Source: Pseudarthrobacter sp. SSS035
GTDB lineage: Bacteria > Actinomycetota > Actinomycetes > Actinomycetales > Micrococcaceae
DNA length: 64,000 nt
Reading direction: 5' to 3'
Assembly: GCF_023273875.1 (NCBI RefSeq)
Contig: NZ_CP096882.1
Location: 1-64,000, forward strand
Position numbers and translations under genes: made by a program. Under the pieces are notes generated by a model. That model was not told the DNA's origin, searched no databases, and saw nothing but the letters and a program-made list of their open reading frames with translations. This document shows positions 1 through 9,330 of this stretch, piece after piece; position 1 is the stretch's first letter, and each line of letters begins with the position of its first letter.

Positions 1-36
1 AAATAGGGCCATTAGTGCCAATTGAAAACGGGGCCA
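1..36. repeat. IS21 left-end terminal repeats, partial
   Basis: Bases 1-11 (AAATAGGGCCA) match the inner 11 bases of the inverted right-end terminal repeat. Bases 12-36 are a diverged second copy. Tandem multiple end repeats are typical transposase binding sites of IS21 elements. The outer part of the terminal repeat is cut off by the window edge. Confidence 0.75.
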
Positions 37-49
37 CGGGGTTGTGGTT

Positions 50-808
50 CTATTGTGCCGTACTGGCGGCGGGTTGGTGTTTCTTGAGCCGGTAGCTGTT
101 GCCTTTGAGGCTGATGACCTCGGCGTGGTGGACGATCCGGTCGATCATGGCCGAGGCGATGGTCAGGTCTCCGAAGACGTCGCCCCAGCGGGCGAACGGG
201 AGGTTCGACGTCAGAATCATGGACGCGTGTTCGTAGCGGCTGGAGACGAGCTGGAAGAACAGGTTCGCCGCGTCCTGATCGAACGGGATATAGCCGACTT
301 CGTCGACCACCAGGAGACTGTAGCGGCGGAGTTTGACCAGTTCCTGGGCGAGTTTCCCGCGGGAGTGGGCCTCCTGGAGCCGGGCGACCCAGCCAGTGGC
401 GGAGTCGAAGAGGACCCGGTGCCCGGCCTTGGCTGCCTTGATGCCGATGCCGACCGCGAGATGGGTTTTGCCCGTGCCGGGAGGTCCGAGCAGGACCACG
501 TTTTTGGCTTCGGAGAGGAACACCCCGGTGCCCAGGTGCGCGATGAGGTTCCGGTCCGCGGAGGGCTGATGGTCGAAGTTGAACTCTTCGAGGTCCTTGT
601 GGGCCGGGAACCGTGCGGCCTTGATCCGTGTCGCCGCTCCCGAAGCTTCACGTTCGGAGACTTCCCGGGAGAGGACCGCGGCCAGGTACTCCTCATGGGA
701 CCAGCCGGCGTCCCGGGCCTGGTCCCCGAGCCGGCGGAACCCATCGCTGATCCGCGGTGCGCGCAGGGCCCGGGCGTAGTACTCGATCTGTGACGGAGTC
801 CCGGTCAT
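50..808 (-). CDS. istB: IS21-family transposition helper ATPase IstB
   Basis: IstB is an AAA+ ATPase that assembles on target DNA and stimulates the IstA transposase. This 252-residue protein has Walker A (GPPGTGKTH), Walker B (LLVVDEVG) and the sensor-like ILTSN segment in the right order, and it has the usual IstB length. The open frame runs further upstream, but the start chosen at 808 is an ATG that overlaps the istA stop as ATGA, the standard istAB arrangement that implies translational coupling. The frame is intact from start to stop. Confidence 0.93.
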   Translation of the reverse strand: MTGTPSQIEYYARALRAPRISDGFRRLGDQARDAGWSHEEYLAAVLSREVSEREASGAATRIKAARFPAHKDLEEFNFDHQPSADRNLIAHLGTGVFLSEAKNVVLLGPPGTGKTHLAVGIGIKAAKAGHRVLFDSATGWVARLQEAHSRGKLAQELVKLRRYSLLVVDEVGYIPFDQDAANLFFQLVSSRYEHASMILTSNLPFARWGDVFGDLTIASAMIDRIVHHAEVISLKGNSYRLKKHQPAASTAQ

Positions 809-2049
809 GAGGCCACCTCCAGGACCAGATCCGGCTGCGGGCCGAGGTCGATGCCGAAGATCTCGTCGTAGGCGGCCAGATCCCGCACCTGGACCGCTTC
901 TTCGGGTTCGGGGCGGTGGACTCTTTGGGTCCGGAAGTCCCGGCGCATCACCGCAGCGCGGGCCACATGGACCGGATCGGTCACTACAAGATGCCGGGCC
1001 CAAGCACGGACGTGCGTGGCAATGATGACACCCTCGTGCGTGACCCACACGGTGTCCAGATCAGCGACGATATCCACGATCCGCCCAATGAATGAAGGGT
1101 CCACGGAATAGTCGTTGGAGAACACCCGCACGTAGTAATCCCGCGGCAGGCGCACCGCGTTCCGGAACACCGACTCCGGGCTCACCGGCGGCAGTTCCCG
1201 CATCCTTTCCCGGTCCAGGACGATCAGCTCGTCCGGGCGGCCGTGGCGGGACCGCGAATACCGGTGATTGGCCTTGGGTAGCCAGTCCTCCAGCTGGCCG
1301 TTGAAGTCCGCTGGTGAGCGGAAGTCCCGGCCCGGCATGAAGCGTTGCCGGAAGAACCTGTTCATCCGCTCGACCATGCCCTTGGACTCCGGGTCCCGCG
1401 GCGGAAGCAGCTTGATCTCCAACCCCAGGGAGCCTGCGAACGCGGCCACGGGCTCCGTGGGCCGGCGCCTGCCGATGCCGGACTCGTTGTCCCACAAGAG
1501 CCGCGAGGGGACCGCCTGCGCGTCCTGCAGCAGCGTCCACATTCCGCCCAAAAGATCCGGCGTCGTCCGCGACGGCAGCATCCGTGCCTGGATGAATCCC
1601 GAGAACGCCGAGGTCATCACCAGCACCGGCGGCGTGTCGGACTGGCCCGCACCGACCGGCAGCGGCTCGTGCGGGAACCAAAGATCGCACTGGACCTGGA
1701 ACCCCGGCTCGTGGACCAAACGGTCGGCCGGGTCCGGCGGGGCGTATTCCGGCCGGATCGCGGCGACCTTGGCCCGGAACAACGACGCGGAACCTGACCA
1801 GCCCACCCGCTCCGCCAGCGTCGCGGCCGGCATCGTCGGCGTCTTCACCAAAAGCTCCCGCACCCTGGGAGCAAACGCATCAAAACTCGATACCCCGGAT
1901 GCCCGCTGATACTTCGGTGCCCGGTCCGACTCCAGCGCCCGGTCCACCGTTCCGCGGGAAACCCCCACGATCCTGCCGATCTCCCGCTTCGAGTGCTTGC
2001 CTGTCGAGAACAGGTGGCGTATCTCCGCCCAATCATCCAAATTGATCAC
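805..2049 (-). CDS. istA: IS21-family transposase IstA
   Basis: DDE transposase of the IS21 type. The N-terminus carries a helix-turn-helix (about residues 18-40, SKREIGRIVGVSRGTVDRAL) that binds the end repeats. An rve integrase core follows, with acidic residues in QCDLWFP (about 121), LLWDNES (about 195) and ESKGMVERMNR (about 232). The C-terminal region resembles the usual Mu-transposase-like beta barrel. At 414 residues it is slightly short for IstA but shows no internal stop. The start is a GTG without a clear ribosome binding site, so the exact N-terminus is uncertain. It overlaps istB by four bases. Confidence 0.92.
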   Translation of the reverse strand: MINLDDWAEIRHLFSTGKHSKREIGRIVGVSRGTVDRALESDRAPKYQRASGVSSFDAFAPRVRELLVKTPTMPAATLAERVGWSGSASLFRAKVAAIRPEYAPPDPADRLVHEPGFQVQCDLWFPHEPLPVGAGQSDTPPVLVMTSAFSGFIQARMLPSRTTPDLLGGMWTLLQDAQAVPSRLLWDNESGIGRRRPTEPVAAFAGSLGLEIKLLPPRDPESKGMVERMNRFFRQRFMPGRDFRSPADFNGQLEDWLPKANHRYSRSRHGRPDELIVLDRERMRELPPVSPESVFRNAVRLPRDYYVRVFSNDYSVDPSFIGRIVDIVADLDTVWVTHEGVIIATHVRAWARHLVVTDPVHVARAAVMRRDFRTQRVHRPEPEEAVQVRDLAAYDEIFGIDLGPQPDLVLEVAS

Positions 2050-2065
2050 CTTCCATAATGGTCGG

Positions 2066-2117
2066 TGGCCCTATTTTCAGTTGGCGTTCCTGGCCCTATT
2101 TTCGGCTGGCGTTAACA
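2066..2117. repeat. IS21 right-end terminal repeats (two tandem copies)
   Basis: Two tandem copies, 2066-2090 and 2091-2115, share TGGCCCTATTTTC followed by TGGCGTT. The element ends with the bases AACA at 2117. The outermost bases, read on the minus strand, give TGTTAA and supply an in-frame TAA to the interrupted neighbouring gene. Confidence 0.85.
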
Positions 2118-2492
2118 GCCGTGGAGTGCCAAAGCAGCCTGGTAGACCACCTCGGCCTTCAACGGAGCTCTCTTGTCTGAGTAAGCACGATTGTGGTTCT
2201 TGACCAGGTCGGCAAAGCCATCGCTGCCGCCTTCATCCTTGAAAACGCGCAGGAGCTCTTCCGTGCCGTCTTGGTGAGCATCCTCACGATTGAGTCGGCG
2301 ATGAGCTGCATAGCGCGCTACAACGTTCTCTACGGCCCCATACGTCGGCCCCGTGGACCATAGCGAGTCGATGACGCACAGAGCCAGGCTATTCGGATAG
2401 CCATTGGCCGTTATCCAAGTGGCTGGGTCGCCGAAAATCGTCCGGCACGCTTCGGTCAGCCGTTCCGACTCCGCGGCGAACTCAGTCGTCAT
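2112..2492 (-). pseudogene. conserved hypothetical protein truncated by the IS21 insertion
   Basis: The open frame gives 126 residues starting MTTEFAAESERL, but the last cysteine codon and the TAA stop come from the tip of the IS21 element (TGTTAA, 2117-2112). Native sequence therefore ends after His-Gly, and the rest of the gene should lie left of the element, outside the window. The segment NGYPNSLALCVIDSLWS resembles, from memory, the N-terminal helices of an actinobacterial family with a helix-hairpin-helix glycosylase-like fold. That resemblance is weak and no function is claimed. The gene is divergent from the PIN-domain gene, with 73 bp between their starts. Confidence 0.7.
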
Positions 2493-2565
2493 GGTCGGAC
2501 TCTAGCAAGCTTCGCGCAGGAATCAGCCCCATGGCCCATCGACCCGCGCAAATACACTAAATCCC

Positions 2566-3444
2566 ATGATCAGATTGCTTCCTGGTGCTTCCCCAGACAC
2601 CACGCTCAAGATGCTAGCTACCGCAGTTAACGAGACTGCCACCGTATCGAGCGCCGGCTACGCCAGCGACCGGTACAACAGCTACGTTGAGTGGGCGTCC
2701 CGGAATGGCAATCTGCTCGCCCATTACCTGCACCCTGATGAAGTCGACGCGCTAATCACCTCACGGCGTTACTGGTCACTGCTCGCCCTTGATGTCTCTA
2801 CCATCCCGTTCAGCGCCCTTGCGCAGCTGGTGGATGGCGAAGTGCAGCAGCGCGTTCGTGCCCTCGAGGAGGCTAAGCGAAGGATCGAAACCGATGTGCA
2901 GCTGTGGGACAACGGCAAGGCTGTGGCAGTCGTTCTCGATACCGGAGCGTGGCTGAAGTATTTCGATGATCCGATGAACTATGACGAATGGCGTGAACTG
3001 CTCGACGAGCGTCCCCATGTCCCCTTGGTCATCACCGTCCCAATGAAGGTTGTGGATGAGCTCGACGGCAGCAAACGGAACCGCGTCGATGCTCCAAAGG
3101 GAGGCAAGTCGATCCGCTTTCGGGCAGGGTTAGCCCTGAAGTATCTCGAAGCCCAAGGAGTCGTGCCGGGTGAGCGCGTAAAGCTCCAGGAAGGGAGCCT
3201 GGCAAGTGCGCCCCCTACTCAGACGGTCTATCTGTCAGTCCTAGAGCAGCCTCTTGACCAATCGCCTATACCAGATGGAGATCTGGAGATCATCGAGCGA
3301 GCAGGAGCAGTCGCACCGTACGTCAGCGGGATCCGGATGATTACCACCGACTACGGGATGGTCTACCGGGCGAAGCAGGCAGGCATAGCGGCCGTACGCG
3401 TCAAAGGCTACGAGGAAGAAATGACGCAGCAGACCACCCGTTAG
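2566..3444 (+). CDS. PIN-domain protein, probable ribonuclease
   Basis: 292 residues. The C-terminal half (about 118-280) has the PIN pattern: Asp125 in VVLDTGAWL, Glu165 in VVDELDGSK, Asp237/Asp239 in PDGDLEII and Asp262 in ITTDYGM. These acidic residues would bind the metal for RNA cleavage. The N-terminal 115 residues contain no recognised domain but are helical and include RYNSYVEWA, a segment often seen ahead of PIN domains in stand-alone actinobacterial proteins. No small antitoxin gene is adjacent, so a classical VapBC pair is not supported. It lies between an IS-truncated gene and a prophage remnant, so it may be cargo of the accessory region. The substrate is unknown. Confidence 0.75.
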   Translation: MIRLLPGASPDTTLKMLATAVNETATVSSAGYASDRYNSYVEWASRNGNLLAHYLHPDEVDALITSRRYWSLLALDVSTIPFSALAQLVDGEVQQRVRALEEAKRRIETDVQLWDNGKAVAVVLDTGAWLKYFDDPMNYDEWRELLDERPHVPLVITVPMKVVDELDGSKRNRVDAPKGGKSIRFRAGLALKYLEAQGVVPGERVKLQEGSLASAPPTQTVYLSVLEQPLDQSPIPDGDLEIIERAGAVAPYVSGIRMITTDYGMVYRAKQAGIAAVRVKGYEEEMTQQTTR

Positions 3445-3506
3445 CTTTCGCCTGAGAATTCAGCTGTCATGCTCGGGGCCTGTCCAAGTACGCGTACCCG
3501 CGCAGC

Positions 3507-4806
3507 TCATCGACCGTGCTCGCCTTCATGCACAGCAGTCGTCCCTGGACCCTTGCTCGGGCTGTTGGTGAGCTCGTGGAACGCGGGTCCGTGCTGGCCC
3601 GGAGTCCGGTGGTGAGTATTGTGGGTCAGCTGGCATGATTCGCCGGCCTGGAACAGTGAGTCTTCGGCATCGACGCGGATGCAGCGCACCGGCACGGACT
3701 CGACCGGCTCAATGGAAGCAATGTATGTTTCAGTACGCGTGGCCCTGACGACCTTTGCCTGCTTCCGGGCCAGCCGGAAGCATTTGGTGACATACCTCGG
3801 ATTGAACGATACCCGCCAGGTCCCGCCATCTCTGGACCGAGTGTCGGCACTGTACGCCATGGTGGGGCGCTCACCCAGTGAGGACAGGAGCCGGAATACA
3901 TCGCGGGAGAGCCGTTCCCTGCCGACGAAGATGATGCCGGTCTTGGCTGCACAGCCGTCGGAGTCGAGCAGGCCTTGCAGGAGAGCGATGCACTGCTCGA
4001 TGGAGCCCAGGAAGTATTCCTCAGGGATGTGCTTGTCGCGCCAGCACGACAGCTGGCGGAGCGCCCTAGCCTGTTCGCCGCCCATGTTAGCGCCGAAGCC
4101 GGTTTTGTCCGAGAAGGTCATGCGGTTGGCGGCGCCCTTCTTCGTACCGACCGGGCGGACGGTCACGCCGATGTCAGTCATGTTGGCAGTGAACGCTTCC
4201 AGGTCCTCATCCCCGACGGTGATGTTGCAGCCAGCGGTACTCCCGTCACCCAACCAGTAGCCGAGCAGGTAGGGATCCATGGGCAGATCGCGCTCGGGGC
4301 GCTCCTGCGGACCTGGATGGGGGTGGCCCAGCGCTTTGCCTTGTGCTCGTACATCTGGCGGGAAGTCCATACCCGGTTGTACTGCTTTGGCCAACCGGAG
4401 GGCTTGGCCTTCCACAAGTGGCCGTCGGAAGCGATGACGGAGGTTCCATCCAAGAAGGTGACGCGGAAGCAGTCGCGGCCCACTTGGACAGAAAATGCTT
4501 CGGCCACCGTCACCGGCCTGCCGGTGGTGCCGTAAATCATGTCCCCCGCCTGCAGCTCGCCCATCGTTGTCCAGCCGTCCGGCGTGGGGATGGGCGTGTG
4601 CACAGCCAGGGCCTCATTGGCGATATGAATGGACGCCCATCGGAAAATGTTAACCATTCGGCGACCCAACCCAGGACCTCATAGCCCAGCGTGTTGTCGG
4701 GAAGCAGCCAGTTGCCCTGCTCGTCCTTCTGCCATATCGGGCCAATGTTGGACGGCGGAAAGTGGACTGCGGCATATTCATCTGACGGTTCAAGTTCGGC
4801 AAGCTC
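3507..4806 (-). pseudogene. decayed phage terminase large subunit fragment interrupted by an intein
   Basis: Read leftward, an open segment at 4806-4624 (61 codons, preceded by a TAG and lacking a start) encodes a stretch ending EWLTFSDGRPFI. This matches the start of tailed-phage terminase large subunits, just ahead of the ATPase domain. The frame then changes within about a dozen bases and an intein follows (4612-3618), itself frameshifted near 4285-4310. A 36-residue tail in frame with the intein end runs to 3507 and is not recognisable. The Walker A and nuclease parts of a terminase are missing, so the locus is a deleted remnant of a prophage. Both frameshifts could in principle be sequence errors, but the missing domains cannot. 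Confidence 0.6.
3618..4612 (-). other. class 3-type intein with LAGLIDADG homing endonuclease, frameshifted
   Basis: The Hint N-terminal block begins at ALAVHTPIPTPDGW (4612), with Ala where most inteins have Cys or Ser. Block B ends SDGHLW. Block F has VPVRCIRVD, and the C-terminus is LTHNT. The first-residue substitution plus the Trp at B:12, Cys at F:4 (codon 3683-3681) and Thr at G:5 form the WCT triplet that defines class 3 inteins, in which the internal Cys forms the first branch intermediate. Two LAGLIDADG-type motifs (LLGYWLGDG and LLQGLLDSDG) show a homing endonuclease. The interval of 995 bp is not a multiple of three, and the frame shift near 4285-4310 separates the Hint start from the endonuclease, so splicing is probably lost. 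Confidence 0.75.
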
Positions 4807-5314
4807 CTATTCGTTCAAATGAAACTTAGCCGCGACCCCCGACAAAGAGTCGTTAGAAGCCTTGAGCACCTAGGCCCACCCTTTCAAACGGGCATACGTC
4901 AGGCCTTCTGGACCCCCAGCTGCTGCCGGTAAGTGTCGATGGCAACCAACGATGCGGAAGTCTCGGCTTCTTTAGGACCTTCGAGTTGAATGGGCATGCG
5001 CGCAACTCCCCATCTCCTTGGCTTCCTGCTCGGCTTTGGCTGCCGCCCCTCGACGCGGGCGTGGCGTCATGCCCGCTGCTCGGGTGGCCAGGTCGATGAG
5101 CGAACCGTCCGTGTTCGTGATGTCGCAATGCCCTGCTTGAGAGCTGTCCTGGTTACTTTTTGCAGCCGCTCAGGAGAAACGCTTCCGGACTTGTGAAGCT
5201 GACGGCGCGCAGTGGACGAGCCCTTCAAGGAAGGGGTCTCCGGCCAAGTCTTTTGATTTGTCAAGCTTTGTCAACAGTAAAAAACCAAAAAGCCTGTGAC
5301 CTGCGGAAACACTG
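4807..5314. other. degenerate non-coding stretch, probable prophage debris
   Basis: About 500 bp between the terminase remnant and tRNA-Leu with no open frame that looks like a real gene. On the minus strand, short open pieces in different frames (for example a piece around 4900-5000 containing LVAIDTYRQQLG) are reminiscent of a broken terminase small subunit located where such a gene would sit, just upstream of the large subunit. That assignment is weak. The stretch next to the tRNA is A/T-rich compared with the surroundings. No tRNA, terminator or CRISPR repeat is visible in it. Confidence 0.4.
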
Positions 5315-5396
5315 TGCCCGAGGTGGGACTCGAACCCACACACCTTTCGATACCGCATTTTGAGTGCGGCGCGTCTGCCAATTCCGCCACTCGGGC
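5315..5396 (-). tRNA. tRNA-Leu (anticodon CAA)
   Basis: 82-nt class II tRNA on the minus strand. The acceptor arms GCCCGAG and CTCGGGC pair perfectly with discriminator A. The anticodon stem CCGCA/TGCGG encloses loop CTCAAAA, giving anticodon CAA, which reads UUG. The T-loop GGTTCGAGTCC is canonical and a variable arm is present. The 3' end faces the prophage and IS region, the usual orientation when an integrated element uses the 3' half of a tRNA gene. Confidence 0.95.
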
Positions 5397-5600
5397 GCGG
5401 AATACGCTGTGCAAACCGGTACGCCCACAGCTGATTGTGAGCAACGCGATCGCTTCACGTACGCGGAATTACTCTACATGCAGATAGGCTGAATTCCAGA
5501 ATCGCGCCGCTGACGCCGCAATAGACCATGCAGATCAATCTACGGCCGCGGGCGCACCTAAGATGGTGATGTTCCCGCCGTACCTTTCCAAGGAGATCCC

Positions 5601-6206
5601 GTGACTGAACAAACGGAGTCAAAACCCACGTCCCAGCCGGCGCGCCGCGTCATTGTGGCCGAGGATGAAACCCTCATCCGACTCGACATCATCGAGATCC
5701 TGCGCGGCGAAGGCTATGACGTGGTAGGCGAAGCAGACAACGGCGAGAAGGCCGTGCAGCTCGCCGAGGAACTCAAGCCCGACCTCGTCCTGATGGACGT
5801 CAAGATGCCGATTATGGATGGCATCACCGCAGCCGAGAAGATCGTCAAGGCCCGCATCGCCCCCGTGGTCCTTTTGACGGCTTTCAGCCAGAAGGAACTT
5901 GTGGAGCGCGCCCGCGACGCCGGTGCCATGGCCTACGTGGTCAAGCCCTTCACCCCTGCGGACCTCATCCCGGCACTGGAAATCGCGCTCTCCCGCCACG
6001 AGGAAATCAAGGCCCTCGAAAGCGAAGTGTCGGACCTCCAGGAGCAGTTCGCCACGCGCAAGCTCGTCGAGCGCGCCAAGAGCCTGCTGACCACCAAGAT
6101 GGGCCTGACGGAGCCGGAGGCTTTCCGCTGGATCCAGAAGACCTCCATGGACCGCCGCCTCAGCATGCGCGAAGTCGCCGAGACCATCATCAACCAGGTC
6201 AACTAG
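5601..6206 (+). CDS. pdtaR: two-component response regulator with ANTAR RNA-binding domain (PdtaR-like)
   Basis: The receiver domain occupies residues about 16-132, with Asp66 in LMDVKMP as the phosphorylation site, an acidic pair near residue 21 (AEDE) and Lys115. A short coiled helix leads to a C-terminal ANTAR domain (about 142-197, ATRKLVERAKSLL and FRWIQKTSM), which binds paired hexaloop hairpins in mRNA leaders and antiterminates transcription. Length (201 residues) and layout match PdtaR of actinobacteria, the partner of histidine kinase PdtaS, which is not in this window. The GTG start is preceded by AAGGAGAT at a good distance. It is monocistronic, facing pyk across a shared terminator. 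Confidence 0.93.
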   Translation: MTEQTESKPTSQPARRVIVAEDETLIRLDIIEILRGEGYDVVGEADNGEKAVQLAEELKPDLVLMDVKMPIMDGITAAEKIVKARIAPVVLLTAFSQKELVERARDAGAMAYVVKPFTPADLIPALEIALSRHEEIKALESEVSDLQEQFATRKLVERAKSLLTTKMGLTEPEAFRWIQKTSMDRRLSMREVAETIINQVN

Positions 6207-6277
6207 CACAAGAGGCGACACCGGGGATTTCGAAAAGCTCAATCACCGGAAAGCTCAATCACCCGGAGACCAAAGAA

Positions 6278-6307
6278 AAGGACCCCTGCCAGCCGGCAGG
6301 GGTCCTT
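6278..6307. terminator. bidirectional intrinsic terminator between pdtaR and pyk
   Basis: A perfect 13-bp stem (AAGGACCCCTGCC with GGCAGGGGTCCTT) encloses an AGCC loop. It is flanked by CCTTTTA on the plus side and by CTTTTCTTTG when read on the minus strand, so it can end both convergent transcripts. Confidence 0.9.
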
Positions 6308-6319
6308 CCTTTTAGGTTG

Positions 6320-7801
6320 CTATGCCGTCGGCCAGGGACCGAGCTTTTCCCTGGGCGCACCAGCTTCGCCGCCTAGGCTTCCGGCGTCGCCCAGGTCTCC
6401 GACCCGGTGAACCTTCAACATGTTCGTGGAACCGGCCTTTCCGGGAGGCGAACCGGCGGCTATGACCACCAGGTCGCCGTCGTCCACTACTTTCAATTCC
6501 AGCAGGCTGCGGTCAACCTGCGCGGTCATCTCGTCAGTATGGCCCACCATGGGAACCAGCACCGGCTGGATGCCCCAGGTCAGCGCCAGCTGGTTCCACA
6601 CGTGCTCCAACGGAGTGAACGCGAATACCGGCCTGACGGGGCGCAGACGCGACAGGCGGCGCGCGGAGTCGCCGGACTGGGTGAAGGTACAGATGTACTT
6701 TGCATCCAGCTGGTCAGCGATTTCGACGGCGGCGCGGGTGATGGCGCCACCACGGGTCTTGGGCTTGGTGCCCAGCGGCGGAACGCGTTCCAGGCCATGG
6801 ACCTCAGTGGATTCAATGATCCTTGCCATGACCTTGACGGTCTCGATCGGGTACTTACCCACGCTGGTCTCGCCGGAGAGCATAACGGCGTCTGCACCGT
6901 CAAGAACGGCGTTGGCGCAGTCGGAGGCCTCCGCACGGGTGGGGCGCGGGTTGTCGATCATGGATTCGAGGACCTGCGTGGCCACGATGACCGGCTTCGC
7001 CCAGCGGCGTGCCAGTTCGATGGCGCGCTTCTGCACGATCGGCACTTCCTCGAGCGGAAGTTCCACACCGAGGTCGCCACGGGCCACCATGATGGCGTCG
7101 AAGGCGTCGATGATTTCGTGCAGCTGGTCCACTGCCTGCGGCTTTTCGATCTTGGCGATGACCGGCACACGGCGGCCTTCTTCGTCCATGATCTCGTGCA
7201 CGCGGGTGATGTCGGAGGCGTCACGCACGAACGACAGCGCAACCATGTCTACGCCGCGGCGCATGGCCCAGCGCAGATCGTCCTCGTCTTTTTCGCTCAG
7301 CGCCGGCACGTTGACCGCAACGCCGGGAAGGTTGATGCCCTTGTTGTTGGACACCATCCCGCCGACGGTTACCTCTGTAACGACCTTGACGTCGTCGACC
7401 TCAATCGCCCGCAGGGCAACCTTGCCGTCGTCGATCAGCAGGGCATCCCCCACGTTGACATCCTCGGTGAGGCTCTTCAGCGTCGTGGAGCAGATGTCCT
7501 TGGTGCCCGGAACGTCCTCGGTGGTGATGGTGAAGATGTCACCCTCGGCCAGGGCGTGGGGGCCGTCCACAAAGCGCCCAAGACGGATCTTGGGGCCCTG
7601 CAGGTCAGCCATGACTGCCACAGGCTTGCTCAGCTGGGCTGCTGCCTTGCGGACATTCTCGTACGTGTTGTCGTGCACGGTGTAGTCACCATGACTCATG
7701 TTCATCCGGGCAACATCCACACCGGCTTCCAACACCGCGAGGGTGTTCTCAAAGCTGGCAATTGCCGGGCCAAAAGTGGCCACAATCTTAGCGCGTCTCA
7801 T
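6320..7801 (-). CDS. pyk: pyruvate kinase
   Basis: Transfers phosphate from phosphoenolpyruvate to ADP, the last step of glycolysis. Visible landmarks are the N-terminal KIVATFGPA and MNMSHG segments, the active-site stretch IAKIEKPQ with Lys217 and metal-binding Glu219, Asp243 in ARGDLGVE, and Thr275 in ATQVLESM. The B domain lies at about 72-160, and a C-terminal allosteric domain ends the 493-residue protein. The ATG at 7801 begins the conserved MRRAKIVATFGP start. It lies 71 bp downstream of the preceding promoter space and follows gltD on the same strand, but the gap suggests its own promoter. Confidence 0.97.
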   Translation of the reverse strand: MRRAKIVATFGPAIASFENTLAVLEAGVDVARMNMSHGDYTVHDNTYENVRKAAAQLSKPVAVMADLQGPKIRLGRFVDGPHALAEGDIFTITTEDVPGTKDICSTTLKSLTEDVNVGDALLIDDGKVALRAIEVDDVKVVTEVTVGGMVSNNKGINLPGVAVNVPALSEKDEDDLRWAMRRGVDMVALSFVRDASDITRVHEIMDEEGRRVPVIAKIEKPQAVDQLHEIIDAFDAIMVARGDLGVELPLEEVPIVQKRAIELARRWAKPVIVATQVLESMIDNPRPTRAEASDCANAVLDGADAVMLSGETSVGKYPIETVKVMARIIESTEVHGLERVPPLGTKPKTRGGAITRAAVEIADQLDAKYICTFTQSGDSARRLSRLRPVRPVFAFTPLEHVWNQLALTWGIQPVLVPMVGHTDEMTAQVDRSLLELKVVDDGDLVVIAAGSPPGKAGSTNMLKVHRVGDLGDAGSLGGEAGAPREKLGPWPTA

Positions 7802-7872
7802 ATACCTACCCTAGTAGTGTCCTGCATTGGTTAAGTTGTTGTGGAGGTTAATCCGCGGCGAACTGACGGCTG

Positions 7873-9322
<1,450 letters not shown>

Positions 9323-9330
<8 letters not shown>

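Larger units (their letters stand above)
1..2117 (-). mobile_element. IS21-family insertion sequence, left tip just outside the window
   Basis: The element carries istA (transposase) and istB (ATPase helper) read leftward with an ATGA overlap. The right end holds two tandem copies of a roughly 25-bp repeat (2066-2090 and 2091-2115, both beginning TGGCCCTATTTTC) and ends in CA at 2117, so the element reads TG...CA as is usual for IS21 relatives. The left end has the same motif inverted: 1-11 matches the inner end of the terminal repeat and 12-36 matches the subterminal copy at 18 of 25 positions. By that alignment about 16 bases of the left tip lie before the window, giving an element of about 2.13 kb. 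Both ORFs are intact, so the element could still be active. Confidence 0.9.
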
